A stretch of DNA of 64,000 bases from Patiria pectinifera (Eukaryota; Echinodermata; Asteroidea; Valvatida; Asterinidae), in assembly GCA_029964075.1 (NCBI GenBank), contig CM057149.1, forward strand, positions 16,940,197 through 17,004,196, given 5' to 3'. How positions within the stretch are numbered: the stretch's first letter is position 1; each line of letters opens with the position of its first letter. Below, piece by piece: positions 53,074 through 64,000 of the stretch. The position numbers and the translations under genes were made by a program. Below the pieces are notes generated by a model. That model had not been told where the DNA came from. It saw only the letters and a list, made by a program, of their open reading frames with translations, and made no database searches.

Positions 53074-53829
53074 TCTCTGTGATATCAACTTACCATATAC
53101 TGTATTTAACTTGCAAGTGCTTTGATGATTCACAGACAAAATATCATTGTTCAGAATAATTCCTGACGCACCAGGTAGATACCAGCCCTATAGACCTTAT
53201 TCACGAAGAAGCCATTTTTGATCATGTTCCCTGAATCTGTTTATAAATTGTAAACTTGAATGGGATGGTGCCAGACTATTTCATGATTGGAGTGCGTTCC
53301 ATGCCTCACTTTCAATTTTATTTTTTAAATGTGGCTTAAAACATTAGGGTTTAATCACTCATGTTAAATTCTTCCAGACTGGTGTATTGTTATGAACTTT
53401 TATTCCAGTGCTTTTATTTCTACTCGCAAGTTCCCAAAATGAAAAGTTTACCTCACTTTCATAAGATGGGGGTGACTCCTGAATAAAGTCTATTATATGT
53501 CAAGTTGCTGTTGGTTGAAACACGGATGTGATTTATCTCCGAGATGCTTGCCCAAATGTCTGATATGCGAACACATGTGCATGATGTGTACGACTACAAG
53601 ACTGGAACATGCAGTGTGCACACCTCTTTATGGAGAACTGAAGTAAATACGTCACGCACACAAAATGTGTGTGTGAAAGACATAAGTCTGTGATTCAGCC
53701 CGTGAACCAACACGCGCGCACTTCATTCGTTTGCACTACACTTTTTTGGTTCTAAATGATGTCACACTTCGGTATTCTATAGTCAGTGCGCAGAGCGGGC
53801 TGGGCATAATGGTTCAGCTGCAGGCTTTC

Positions 53830-54000
53830 AAGTATTCCTACTTTTCCTAGTTTTTTTTTACCTTGCTCCCTACTTTTTGTTATTTTTTCCCCTTGAAATT
53901 CCTACTTTCCCTACTTTCCCTAATTTTTTTTTGGTTTTACCTTGCTCCTACTTTTCCTACTTTTTTTCTTGAAATTCCTACTTTTTCCTACTTTTTTGTC
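53830..54000 (+). repeat. CCTACTTTT simple repeat
   Basis: Irregular units of TTCCTACTTTTCCTAC and CCTTGAAATTCCTACTTT for about 170 bases. Confidence 0.7.
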
Positions 54001-55473
54001 CCACAAATCTGAAAAATGAAATATCGTTGAATATTTCTCATAACAGTGTTGCACACTGTCAATGTGAATCACACAGTGAAGGGCTTGGGGGCAGGAGTAC
54101 TGCAACTGTACTTCCAGGACCTTGTTTAGGATGGCGCACAAGTGTTGTGAGTAAAGAGTACAGAACATGCCAAATGAGGCTTATGATTCTGTGAACATGG
54201 GTGATTATCAACGAAAAGTACTCCCGAAAGCCCTAAAAAGTCATACTTTAATCCTGATTTCATCCTCAAAAAAGTCCTAGTTTTGTCCTGTTTTTTTTTT
54301 TCTCTCAAACTTTTGATCCTACTTTTCTCCTGCTGTTTCACCTGGGTCTGCTGAAAAGCCCGCAATTGTTCAAGCTTTGACTTATGAACAGGCTGTCGTT
54401 TAAAAAACGAGAGTGCACAAAGAAATATGCTACTCAATTGGAAACAAAGTTAACTTTCCTTGGGACCAGGGAAAGAATCAAGATCAAAACCGCAAAACAG
54501 ATTGCGTCTACACACACAAACACAATGCAGTGTCTAAAACAAACAACAAAATGTCAAAGAGTTTTTATATAGAGGCAGTTAATTATCTTTTTTTTAAAAA
54601 GGATTATGTTTTTGGGACACATTTCCGAGGTTTTAAATGCAGAGATGCTGATAATTAATTAATGGGCTTAAGGAGTTGTTGGTACATGATAATTAACATG
54701 TTGGAATTACCACTACTGCACTTGGATAATTTGGAAACCTCAGTTAACAAATATATAGTGGCTAAATTCAGTCACGTTATATTTTTTAATTTATCACCCA
54801 ATACATGTATATTTTTTTTCATTTCAATTTCTTGTTCTGTAAATGCTTTGAATATTAACATATTAAACTGAAACATATATTCAATTATCATTGCCTTAAA
54901 ATAATTTCAATTAATATGAAATTAGTTTATATACCAATTGATTTACATAATATGCGGTTTATATACATTCCTAATTTTTGATCAGAGATCAGCAGATAAC
55001 ATGAGATTACCCATTGTATAGAACACAGCATTACTCAAACATGTATTATTATTTTTTTTGGTCGGGGAAAAAAAACGTTGAAACATTTTTGGTATTTGAT
55101 ATGAATCACTTTTTTTGAAAACATGACTTTAATACACGTATTGTGCAATAATGTTTTGATCATTGGATCTACATTATTAAAGCCAACAGGTATGTATAAG
55201 CGAGCAGAATATGTCAATGTAAGTTGTGTCTTGACTGCCTTTGTTTCAGTGAAAACCTGAGTATTTAAGTAGCAGTTTAGTCCAGCCCCCCCCCCAAAAA
55301 AATCCGCCCCCTATTTTGAGTGCGCTCAATAACTGATCATTTTGCAAAACCTCGGCTCCGTTTGTGAATGGGTTCGTCTAGGGTTTTTGTATCATCAAAT
55401 TATACTGGAATGAAAATTGTGTTTCAATCCTTATGTCCACATCCAAATAAAAATACGCTCATCATTTTACTAG
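54001..55473. other. AT-rich intergenic DNA
   Basis: No gene or clear repeat is recognised. Open frames at 54126-54658 and 54662-54871 have no motifs and overlap on both strands. Confidence 0.45.
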
Positions 55474-55479
55474 AATAAG

Positions 55480-55760
55480 GCTTGGAAGTCGGCTGGGGAC
55501 TGAAAAGAAGTTTGAAAGCTGGAACGCGACCGCAGTTTGTGAAACCTCTTCGCGAAGTCTCGTACCCAGACGTAAAATTGTATAATTCGTTCTGCGAAAA
55601 CAAAGCACCTGTCTATTTTGTTGGCGAGCAAATAGTGTGTACTTCATGCGCGCAGGCTAGGCTAGCTGTACAAAGCATACGCCCTACATGCATGACATGT
55701 AAAGGCGTCAAGCGACCAGCTGGAAAAAGATTTATAGGCCTACTTCTACTCTGCCTCAGG
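55480..55760 (+). CDS. Possible internal exon with CxxC pairs (weak)
   Basis: An open stretch of about 93 codons reads IVCTSCAQARLAVQSIRPTC and MTCKG, i.e. two C-x-x-C pairs spaced like a small zinc-binding unit, and ends in a strong donor (CTCAG then GTAAGG). There is no ATG near its start, an in-frame stop lies at 55476 and the only nearby acceptor (AATAAG) is poor. I found no partner exon in either direction. It may be an exon of an unseen gene, a transposon-derived fragment or chance. Confidence 0.2.
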
Positions 55761-56165
55761 TAAGGATTATGTTCACGTTCACGATCGTGTTAGTTACTTT
55801 GGCAATTAATAATATAATCCTCATTGTTAAAAGGATACAGTGCTTGTGTATACAATCTTTTCATTATGTTTCGTATTCCTAGTAGTACTTGGTACTAGCA
55901 CTAGCAGAGAATAAATACTTTTTACTTGCAGGGCCGGGGGTGGGGTACGGGGGACGGGGGGGTGGGGCGCTGGCCGATTTACCCAAGTGGCCCATTTGTG
56001 GACATAAAATGTGCCCTCTCGAACATAGCCTAAATGTGCCCCCTCACGATGAAAACAAAACTGGCCCTAAAATTTAATATAATTTGTTTTCAGTAACCAT
56101 TAGGTACATTATATAGAGAGTTCTGCTATGAACGAGGAATGTGAAACCAAGCCCCCAAACCCTTA

Positions 56166-56252
56166 GCTGGAGTTATCCAGCCCTAAATGTTATCATTGGG
56201 TTGTTAAAGTGACATCCCAATGATAAAAGTTAGGGCTATGGGTAACTCCAGC
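56166..56252. repeat. 87-bp hairpin
   Basis: GCTGGAGTTA...CCTAAATGTTATCATTGGG and its near complement are separated by about 14 bases. It is probably a tiny foldback MITE. Confidence 0.65.
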
Positions 56253-56671
56253 AACCAAATCCTTACAATGCGCCCTGAAAATGCACAAACAAACTTGGCT
56301 TATGCATCGTGCGGGGATTTGCACGCCTGCGCACTTGCAGTCATTTTTAGAAAAATATGTTGGTGACTTGCTTACCTCACAGACAACCCGAACATTTGCG
56401 GGTCAATCCAGGTCAATTCCCGATCGGACCATCTATTTTTAAACCGATTGATATTGCGTGCGGCCGATGTAATCTGATACGTTCCTACGCCACCGCCAGG
56501 CACTATGCATACATACTGCATACAAATGCGTGTACGTGTACCGTATGTACATGTATTGGATGATCCAGAGGATCGGGGAGCTTCAAGTCAATTTTTTTTT
56601 AAATGGAGTTACAAATAAGACTCGATCCTTGCTTCATTTTATTTTTGACCAAAATGCAATTGGATTATATT

Positions 56672-59600
56672 CCAAAAGTTTTCTTTTCTCACTGGATACT
56701 GAATGTGATGAGTTGAACTCTTCAGGGAATTCAATTCTGGCCTCTAGCCACCTCGTGTGAACCTTTGAGGAAATTTGGTGAAGTTGAATTTTTGGGTAAA
56801 AAAAGTGACTTTTCCGATGATGCCGGCTATGGAAAACATTGAAGTTTTGGGAACATTTTGTAAAAAACCTAAAATTTTTCGTTTCTCACTGGGTAGGCGT
56901 ACTGAATGTGATGAGTTGAACTCTTTAGGGAATTCAATTCTGGCCTGATGCTGGCTATGGGAAACGTTGTAGTTTTGGGGGCATTTTTGTAAAAAACCTA
57001 AATTTTTTCTTTTCTCACTGGATACTGAATGTAATGAGTTGAACTCTTCAGGGAATTCTATTCTGGCCTCTAGGCACCTCGTGTGAACTTTGGAGGAAAT
57101 TTGGTGAATTTCGTTTTGGGGTCAAAAGCTGACTTTTTTGATGATGCCGGCTATGGAAAACGTTGAAGTTTTGGGGGCATTTTGTTAAAACCTAAAATGT
57201 GTTTTTCTCACTGGATACTGAATGTAATGAGTTGAACTCTTCAGGGAATTCAATTCTGGCCTCTAGGCACCTTGTGTGAACTTTTGAGCAAATTTGATGA
57301 ACTTGTATTTTTGGGTCAAAAACTGACTTTTTCGATGATGCCGGCTATGGAAAACGTTGAAGTTTTGGGGTCATTTTGTAAAAAACCTAAAATGTGTCTT
57401 TTCTCACTGGATACTGAATGTAATGAGTTTAACTCTTCCGGGAATTCAATTCTGGCCTCTAGGCACCTCGTGTGAACTTTTGAGCAAATTTGAATAACTT
57501 GTATTTTTGGGTCAAAAACTGACTTTTTTGATGATGCCGGCTATGGAAAACGTTGAAGTTTTGGGGTCATTTTGTAAAAAACCTAAAATGTTTCTTTTCT
57601 CACTGGATACTGAATGTAATGAGTTTAACTCTTCCGGGAATTCAATTCTGGCCTCTAGGCACCTCGTGTAAACTTTTGGGGAAATTTGGTGAAGTTGGAT
57701 TTTTGGGTCAAAAACTGACTTTTTTGATGATGCCGGCTATGGAAAACGTTGAAGTTTTGGGGGCATTCAGTAAAAAACCTTAAATGTTTCTTTCTCCCTG
57801 GATACTGAATGTAATGAGTTGAACTCTTCTCGGAATTCAATTCTGGCCTCTAGGCACCTTTTGTGAACCTTTCGGGAAATTTGGTGAAGTTGGATTTTTG
57901 GGTCAAAAACTGACTTTTTCGATGATGCCGGCAATAATCGTTGAAGTTTTGGGGTCTTTTTTGAAAAAAACCTAAAATGTTTCTTTTCTCACTGGATACT
58001 GAATGTAATGTGTTGAACTCTTCAGGGAATACAATTCTGGCCTCTAGGCACCTCGTGTGAACTGTTCAGGAAATTTGGTGAAGTTGGATTTTTGGGTCAA
58101 AAACTGACTTTTTCGATGTTGCCGGCTTTGGAAAACGTTGAAGTTTTGGGGTCATTTTGTAAAAAACCTAAAATGTTTCTTTTCTCACTGGATACTGAAT
58201 GTAATGAGTTGAACTCTTCAAGGAAATCAATTCTGGCCTCTAGGCACCTTGTGTGAACCTTTGAGGAAATTTGGTGAAGTTGGATTTTTGGGTCAGAAAC
58301 TTACTTTTTCGATGATGCCGGCTATGAAAAACGTTGAAGTTTTGGGGGCATTCAGTAAAAAACCTAAAATGTTTCTTTTCTCACTGGATACTGAATGTAA
58401 TGAGTTGACCTCTTCAGGGAATTCAATTCTGGCCTCTAGGCACCTCGTGTGAACTTTTCGGGAAATTTGGTGAAGTTGGATTTTTGGGTCAAAAACTGAC
58501 TTTTTCGATGATGCCGGCTATGGAAATCGTTGAAGTTTTGGGGGCATTTTTTTTTAAAAAACCTAAAATGTTTCTTTTCTCACTGGATACTGAATGTAAT
58601 GAGTTGAACTCTTCAGGGAATTCAAGTCTGGCCTCTAGTCACCTCGTGTGAACTTTTGGGGAAATTTGGTGAAGTTGGATTTTTGGGTCAAAAACTGACT
58701 TTTTCGATGATGCCGGCTATGGAAAACGTTGAAGTTTTGGGGTCATTTTTGTAAAAAACCTAAAATGTTTCTTTTCTCACTGGATACTGAATGTAATGTG
58801 GTGAACTCTTTAGGGAATACAATTCTGGCCTCTAGGCACCTCGTGTGAACTGTTCGGGAAATTTGGTGAAGTTGGAATTTTGGGTTAAAAACTGATTTTT
58901 TTCGATGATGCCGGCTATGGAAAACGTTGAAGTTTTGGGGGCATTTTGTAAAAAACCTAAAATGTTTCTGTTCTCACTGGATACTGAATGTAATGAGTTG
59001 AACTCTTCAGGGAATTCAATTCTGGCCTCTAGTCACCTGGTGTGAACTTTTCGGGAAATTTGGTGAAGTTGGATTTTTGGGTCAAAAACTGACTTTTTCG
59101 ATGATGCCGGCTATGGAAAACGTTGAAGTTCTGGTGTGAACTTTTCGGGAAACCTAAAATGTTTCTTTTTGGATACTGAAAATGAGTTGAACTTTTTCGG
59201 AATTCAATTATGGCCTTGAGGCACCTGGTGTGAACTTTTCAGGAAATTTGGTGAAGTTGGATTTTTGGGTCAAAAACTGACTTTTTCGATGATGCCGGCT
59301 ATGGAAAACGTTGAAGTTTTGGGGGCATTTCGTAAAAAACCTAAAATGTTTCTTTTCTCACTGGATACTGAATGTAATGAGTTTGAACTCTTCAGGGAAT
59401 TCAATTCTGGCCTCTAGGCACCTCGTGTGAACTTTTGGGGAAATTTGGTGAAGTTGGATTTTTGGGTGAAGAACTGACTTTTTCGATGATGCCGGCTATG
59501 GAAAACGTTGAAATTTTTAGGGCATTTCGTAAAAAACCTAAAATGTTTCTTTTCTCACTGGATACTGAATGTAATGAGTTGAACTCTTCAGGGAATTCAA

Positions 59601-62600
59601 TTCTGGCTTCTAGGCACCTCGTGTAAACTTTTGTGGAAATTTGGTGAAGTTGGATTTTTGGGTCAAAAACTGACTTTTTTGATGATGCCGGCTATGGAAA
59701 ACGTTGAAGTTTTGGGGCATTTTGTAAAAAGCCTTAAATGTTTCTTTTCTCACTGGATACTGATTGTTATGAGTTGAACTCTTCTCGGAATTCAATTCTG
59801 GCCTCTAGGCATCTTGTGTGAACCTTTGAGGAAATTTGGTGAAGTTGGATTTTTGGGTCAAAAACTGACTTTTTCGATGATGCCAGCAATGGAAAACGTT
59901 GAAGTTTTGGGGGCATTCAGTAAAAAACCTAAAATGTTTCTTTTCTCACTGGATACTGAATGTAATGAGTTGAACTCTTCAAGGAATTCAATTCTGGCCT
60001 CTAGGCACCTTGTGTGAACTTTTGGGGAAATTTGGTGAAGTTGGATTTTTGGGTCAAAAACTGACTTTTTCGATGATGCCGGCTATGGAAAACGTTGAAG
60101 TTTTGGGTGCATTTTGTAAAAAACCTACAATGTTTCTTTTCTCACTGGATACTGAATGTAATGAGTTGAACTCTTCAGGGAATTCAATTCTGGCCTCTAG
60201 GCACCTCGTGTGAACTTTTGAGCAAATTTGAATAACTTGTATTTTTGGGTCAAAAACTGCCTTTTTCGATGATGCCGGCAATAATCGTTGAAGTTTTGGG
60301 GTTTTTTTTGAAAAAAAACCTAAAATGTTTCTTTTCTCACTGGATACTGAATGTAATGTGTTGAACTCTTCAGGGAATACAATTCTGGCCTCTAGGCACC
60401 TCGTGTGAACTGTTCGGGCAATTTGGTGAAGTTGGATTTTTGGGTCAAAAACTGACTTTTTCGATGTTGCCGGCTATGGAAAACGTTAAAGTTTTGGGGG
60501 CATTTTGTAAAAAACCTAAAATGTTTCTTTTCTCACTGGATACTGAATGTAATGAGTTGAACTCTTCAAGGAATTCAATTCTGGCCTCTAGGCATCTCGT
60601 GTGAACTTTTCGGGAAATTTGGTGAAGTTGGATTTTTGGGTCAAAAACTGACTTTTTCGATGATGCCGGCTATGGAAAACGTTGAAGTTTTGGGGTCATT
60701 TCGTGAAAAACCTAAAATGTTTCTTTTCTCACTGGATACTGAATGTAATGAGTTGAACTCCTCAGGGAATTCAATTTTGGGTTATAGGCACCTCGTGTAA
60801 ACTTTTTGGGAAATTTGGTGAAGTTGGATTTTTGGGTCAAAAACTGACTTTTTTGATGATGCCGGCTATGGAAAACGTTGAAGTTTTGGGGGCATTTTGT
60901 AAAAAGCCTTAAATGTCTCTTTTCTCACTGGATACTGAATGTTATGAGTTGAACTCTTTTCGGAATTCAATTCTGGCCTCTAGGCACCTCGTGTGAACTT
61001 TTCGGGATATTTGGTTAAGTTGGATTTTTGGGTCAAAAACTGACTTTTTCGATGATGCCGGCTATGGAAATCGTTGAAGTTTTGGGGTCATTTTGTAAAA
61101 AACCTAAAGTATTTCTTTTCTGACTGGATACTGAATGTAATGAGTTGAACTCTTCAGGGAATTCAAGTCTGGCCTCTAGGCACCTCGTGTGAACTTTTGG
61201 GAAAATTTGGTGAAGTTGGATTTTTGGGTCAAAAACTGACTTTTTCGATGATGCCGGCTATGGAAAACGTTGAAGTTTTGGGGGCATTTTTGTAAAAAAC
61301 CTAAAATGTTTCTTTTCTCACTGGATACTGAATGTAATGTGTTGAACTCTTCAGGGAATACAATTCTGGCCTCTAGGCACCTCGTGTGAACTGTTCGGGA
61401 AATTTGGTGAAGTTGGATTTTTGGGTTAAAAACTGATTTTTTTCGATGATGCCGGCTATGAAAAACGTTGAAGTTTTGGGGGCATTTTGTAAAAAACCTA
61501 AAATGTTTCTTTTCTCACTGGATACTGAATGTAATGAGTTGAACTCTTCAGGGAATTCAATTCTGGCCTCTAGTCACCTTGTGTGAACTTTTCGGGAAAT
61601 TTGGTGAAGTTGGATTTTTGGGTCAAAAACTGACTTTTTCGATGATGCCGGCTATGGAAAACGTTGAAGTTTTGGGGGCATTTTGTTAAAAACCTAAAAT
61701 GTTTCTTTTCTTACTGGATACTGAATGTAATGAGTTGAACTCTTCAGGGAATTTAATTCTGGCCTCTAGGCACCTCGTGTGAACTTTTGGGGAAATTTGG
61801 TGAAGTTGGATTTTTGGGTCAGAAACTGACTTTTTCGATGATGCCGGCTATGGAAAATGTTGAAGTTTTGGGGGCATTTCGTAAAAAACCTAAAATGTTT
61901 CTTTTCTCACTGGATACTGAATGTAATGAGTTGAACTCTTCAGGGAATTCAATTCTGGCCTCTAGGCACCTCGTGTAAACTTTTGGGGAAATTTGGTGAA
62001 GTTGGATTTTTGGGTCAAAAACTGACTTTTTTGATGATGCCGGCTATGGAAAAAGTTGAAGTTTTGGGGGCATTTTTTTAAAAAACCTAAAATGTTTCTT
62101 TTCTTACTGGATACTGAATGTAATGAGTTGAACTATTCAGGGAATACAATTCTGGCCTCTAGGCACCTCGTGTGAACTTTTGGGGAAATTTGGTGAAGTG
62201 AGATGTTTGGGTCAAAAACTGACTTTTTCGATGATGCCGGCTATGGAAAACGTTGAAGTTTTGGGGGCATTTCGTAAAAAACCTAAAATGTTTCTTTTCT
62301 CACTGGATACTGAATGTAATGAGTTGAACTCTTCAGGGAATTCAATTCTGGCCTCTAGGCAGCTCGTGTAAACTTTTGGGGAAATTTGGTGAAGTTGGAT
62401 TTTTGGGTCAAAAACTGTCTTTTTCGATGATGCTGGCTATGGAAAACGTTGAAGTTTTGGGGGCATTTTGTAAAATACCTAAAATGTTTCTTTTATCACT
62501 GGTTACTGAATGTAATGAGTTGAACTCTTCAGGGAATTCAATTCTGGCCTCTAGTCACCTTGTGTGAACTTTTCGGGAAATTTGGTGAAGTTGGATTTTT

Positions 62601-64000
62601 GGGTCAAAAACTGACTTTTTCGATGATGCCGGCTATGGAAAACGTTGAAGTTTTGGGGGCATTTTGTAAAAAACCTAAAATGTTTCTTTTCTCACTGGAT
62701 ACTGAATGTAATGAGTTGAACTCTTCTCGGAAATCAATTCTGGCCTCTAGGCACCTTGTTTGAACCTTTGAGGAAATTTGGTGAAGTTGGATTTTTGGGT
62801 CAAAAACTGACTTTTCCGATGATGCCGGCTATGGAAAACGTTGAAGTTTTGGGGGCATTTTGTAAAAAACCTAAAATGTTTCTTTTCTTACTGGATACTG
62901 AATGTAATGAGTTGAACTCTTCAGGGAATTCAATTCTGGCCTCTAGGCACCTCGTGTGAACTTTTCGGGAAATTTGGTGAAGTTGGATTTTTGGGTCAAA
63001 AACTTACTTTTTCGATGATGCCGGCTATGGAAAACGTTGAAGTTTTGGGGGCATTTTGTAAAAAACCTAAAATGTTTCTTTTCTCACTGGTTACTGAATG
63101 TAATGAGTTGAACTCTTCAGGGAATTCAATTCTGGCCTCTAGGCACCTCGTGTGAACTTTTTGGGAAATTTGGTGAAGTTGGATTTTTGGGTCAAAAACT
63201 GACTTTTTCGATGATGCCGGCTATGGAAAACGTTGAAGTTTTGGGGGCATTTCGTAAAAAACCTAAAATGTTTCTTTTCTCACTGGATACTGAATGTAAT
63301 GAGTTGAACTCTTCTCGGAATTCAATTCTGTCCTCTAGGCACCTTGTGTGAACCTTTGAGGAAATTTGGTGAAGTTGGATTTTTGGGTCAAAAACTGACT
63401 TTTTCGATGATGCCGGCTATGGAAAACGTTGAAGTTTTGGGGGCATTTTGTAAAAAACCTAAAATGTTTCTTTTCTTACTGGATACTGAATGTAATGAGT
63501 TGAACTCTTCAGGGAATTCAATTCTGGCCTCTAGGCACCTCGTGTGAACTTTTCGGGAAATTTGGTGAAGTCTGATTTTTGGGTCAAAAACTGACTTTTT
63601 CGATGATGCCGGCTATGGAAAACGTTGAAGTTTTGGGGGCATTTTGTAAAAAACCTAAAATGTTTCTTTTCTCACTGGATACTGAATGTAATGAGTTGAA
63701 CTCTACTCGGAATTCAATTCTGGCCTCTAGGCAACTCATGTGAACTTTTGGGGAAATTTGGTGAAGTTGGATTTTTGGGTCAAAAACTGACTTTTTCGAT
63801 GATGCCGGCTATGGAAAACGTTGAAGTTTTGGGGGCATTTTGTAAAAAACCTAAAATGTTTCTTTTCTCACTGGATACTGAATGTAATGAGTTGAACTCT
63901 TCAGGGAATTCAATTCTGGCCTCTAGGCACCTCGTGTGAACTTTTCGGGAAATTTGGGGAAGTCTGATTTTTGGGTCAAAAACTGACTTTTTCGATGATG
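56672..64000 (+). repeat. 196-bp satellite array, open at window end
   Basis: About 37 head-to-tail monomers of 196 bases. Conserved words per monomer: GGAAATTTGGTGAAGTTGGA, TTTTTCGATGATGCCGGCTA, AACGTTGAAGTTTTGGGGGC, CTCACTGGATACTGAATGTA, and GAATTC. The first monomers (to about 57025) are truncated and diverged; a scrambled monomer lies at about 59130-59225. The 63-67-codon open frames in each monomer are not genes: 196 is not a multiple of three, so no frame runs across units. Confidence 0.97.

Noticed and set aside
57272..63939. Repeated 63-67-codon open frames (FGEVGFLGQKLTF type)
   Set aside because: They are phases of the 196-bp satellite; the monomer length is not a multiple of three and variation shows no codon pattern.

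Overview
The window looks like animal nuclear DNA, most likely from an invertebrate deuterostome. Supporting signs are intron-split genes with GT..AG junctions, single-exon rhodopsin-class GPCRs in tandem, dense short inverted-repeat transposons, tRNA-derived SINEs, a LINE tail and a long satellite. Recurrent TAGGCCTAC words are common in echinoderm sequence as I recall it, so echinoderm is my best guess, but the phylum is an inference.

Layout. 1-16 kb: three paralogous single-exon GPCR genes on the + strand (1268-2656, 8083-9483, 14304-15641), duplicated with parts of their flanks. Because the flanks are paralogous, transposon insertions can be read against empty sites (11078-11768, about 11856-12715, 15742-15976). 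16-22.6 kb: no gene recognised; a SINE, nested hAT-like elements, a TTAA-flanked MITE family and tRNA-like sequences. 22.7-48.7 kb: ten coding exons of a PX-BAR sorting nexin (SNX5/6/32-like, retromer/ESCPE-1 type), lacking only the N-terminal exon(s). Every junction keeps frame and gives 383 residues to the stop. Its last intron (14.2 kb) holds, on the opposite strand, one intact rhodopsin-class GPCR (42040-42999), a broken paralogue (38027-38994) and a short third relic (about 37079). 48.7-56.6 kb: no gene recognised; MITEs and one weak exon candidate. 56.67-64.0 kb: about 37 copies of a 196-bp satellite that runs off the window end, with signs of higher-order duplication.

Most notable signals: (a) a hammerhead-ribozyme core of the kind known from Penelope-like retroelements, on the minus strand at 30408-30451, inside an inverted-repeat element whose right arm ends about 25 bp before a sorting-nexin 3' splice site and supplies a plausible branch point; (b) an AGGTCA-rich tandem array that looks copied from the exon-intron junction of a PX-domain exon; (c) hAT-like non-autonomous elements whose subterminal regions are built from pentamer arrays (ACTCG, ACCCG); (d) a GPCR family whose cytoplasmic-side blocks are nearly identical even at synonymous sites while the extracellular side differs. 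The GPCRs are membrane receptors of unknown ligand; the sorting nexin is an endosomal coat protein. I see no functional link between them beyond physical nesting.
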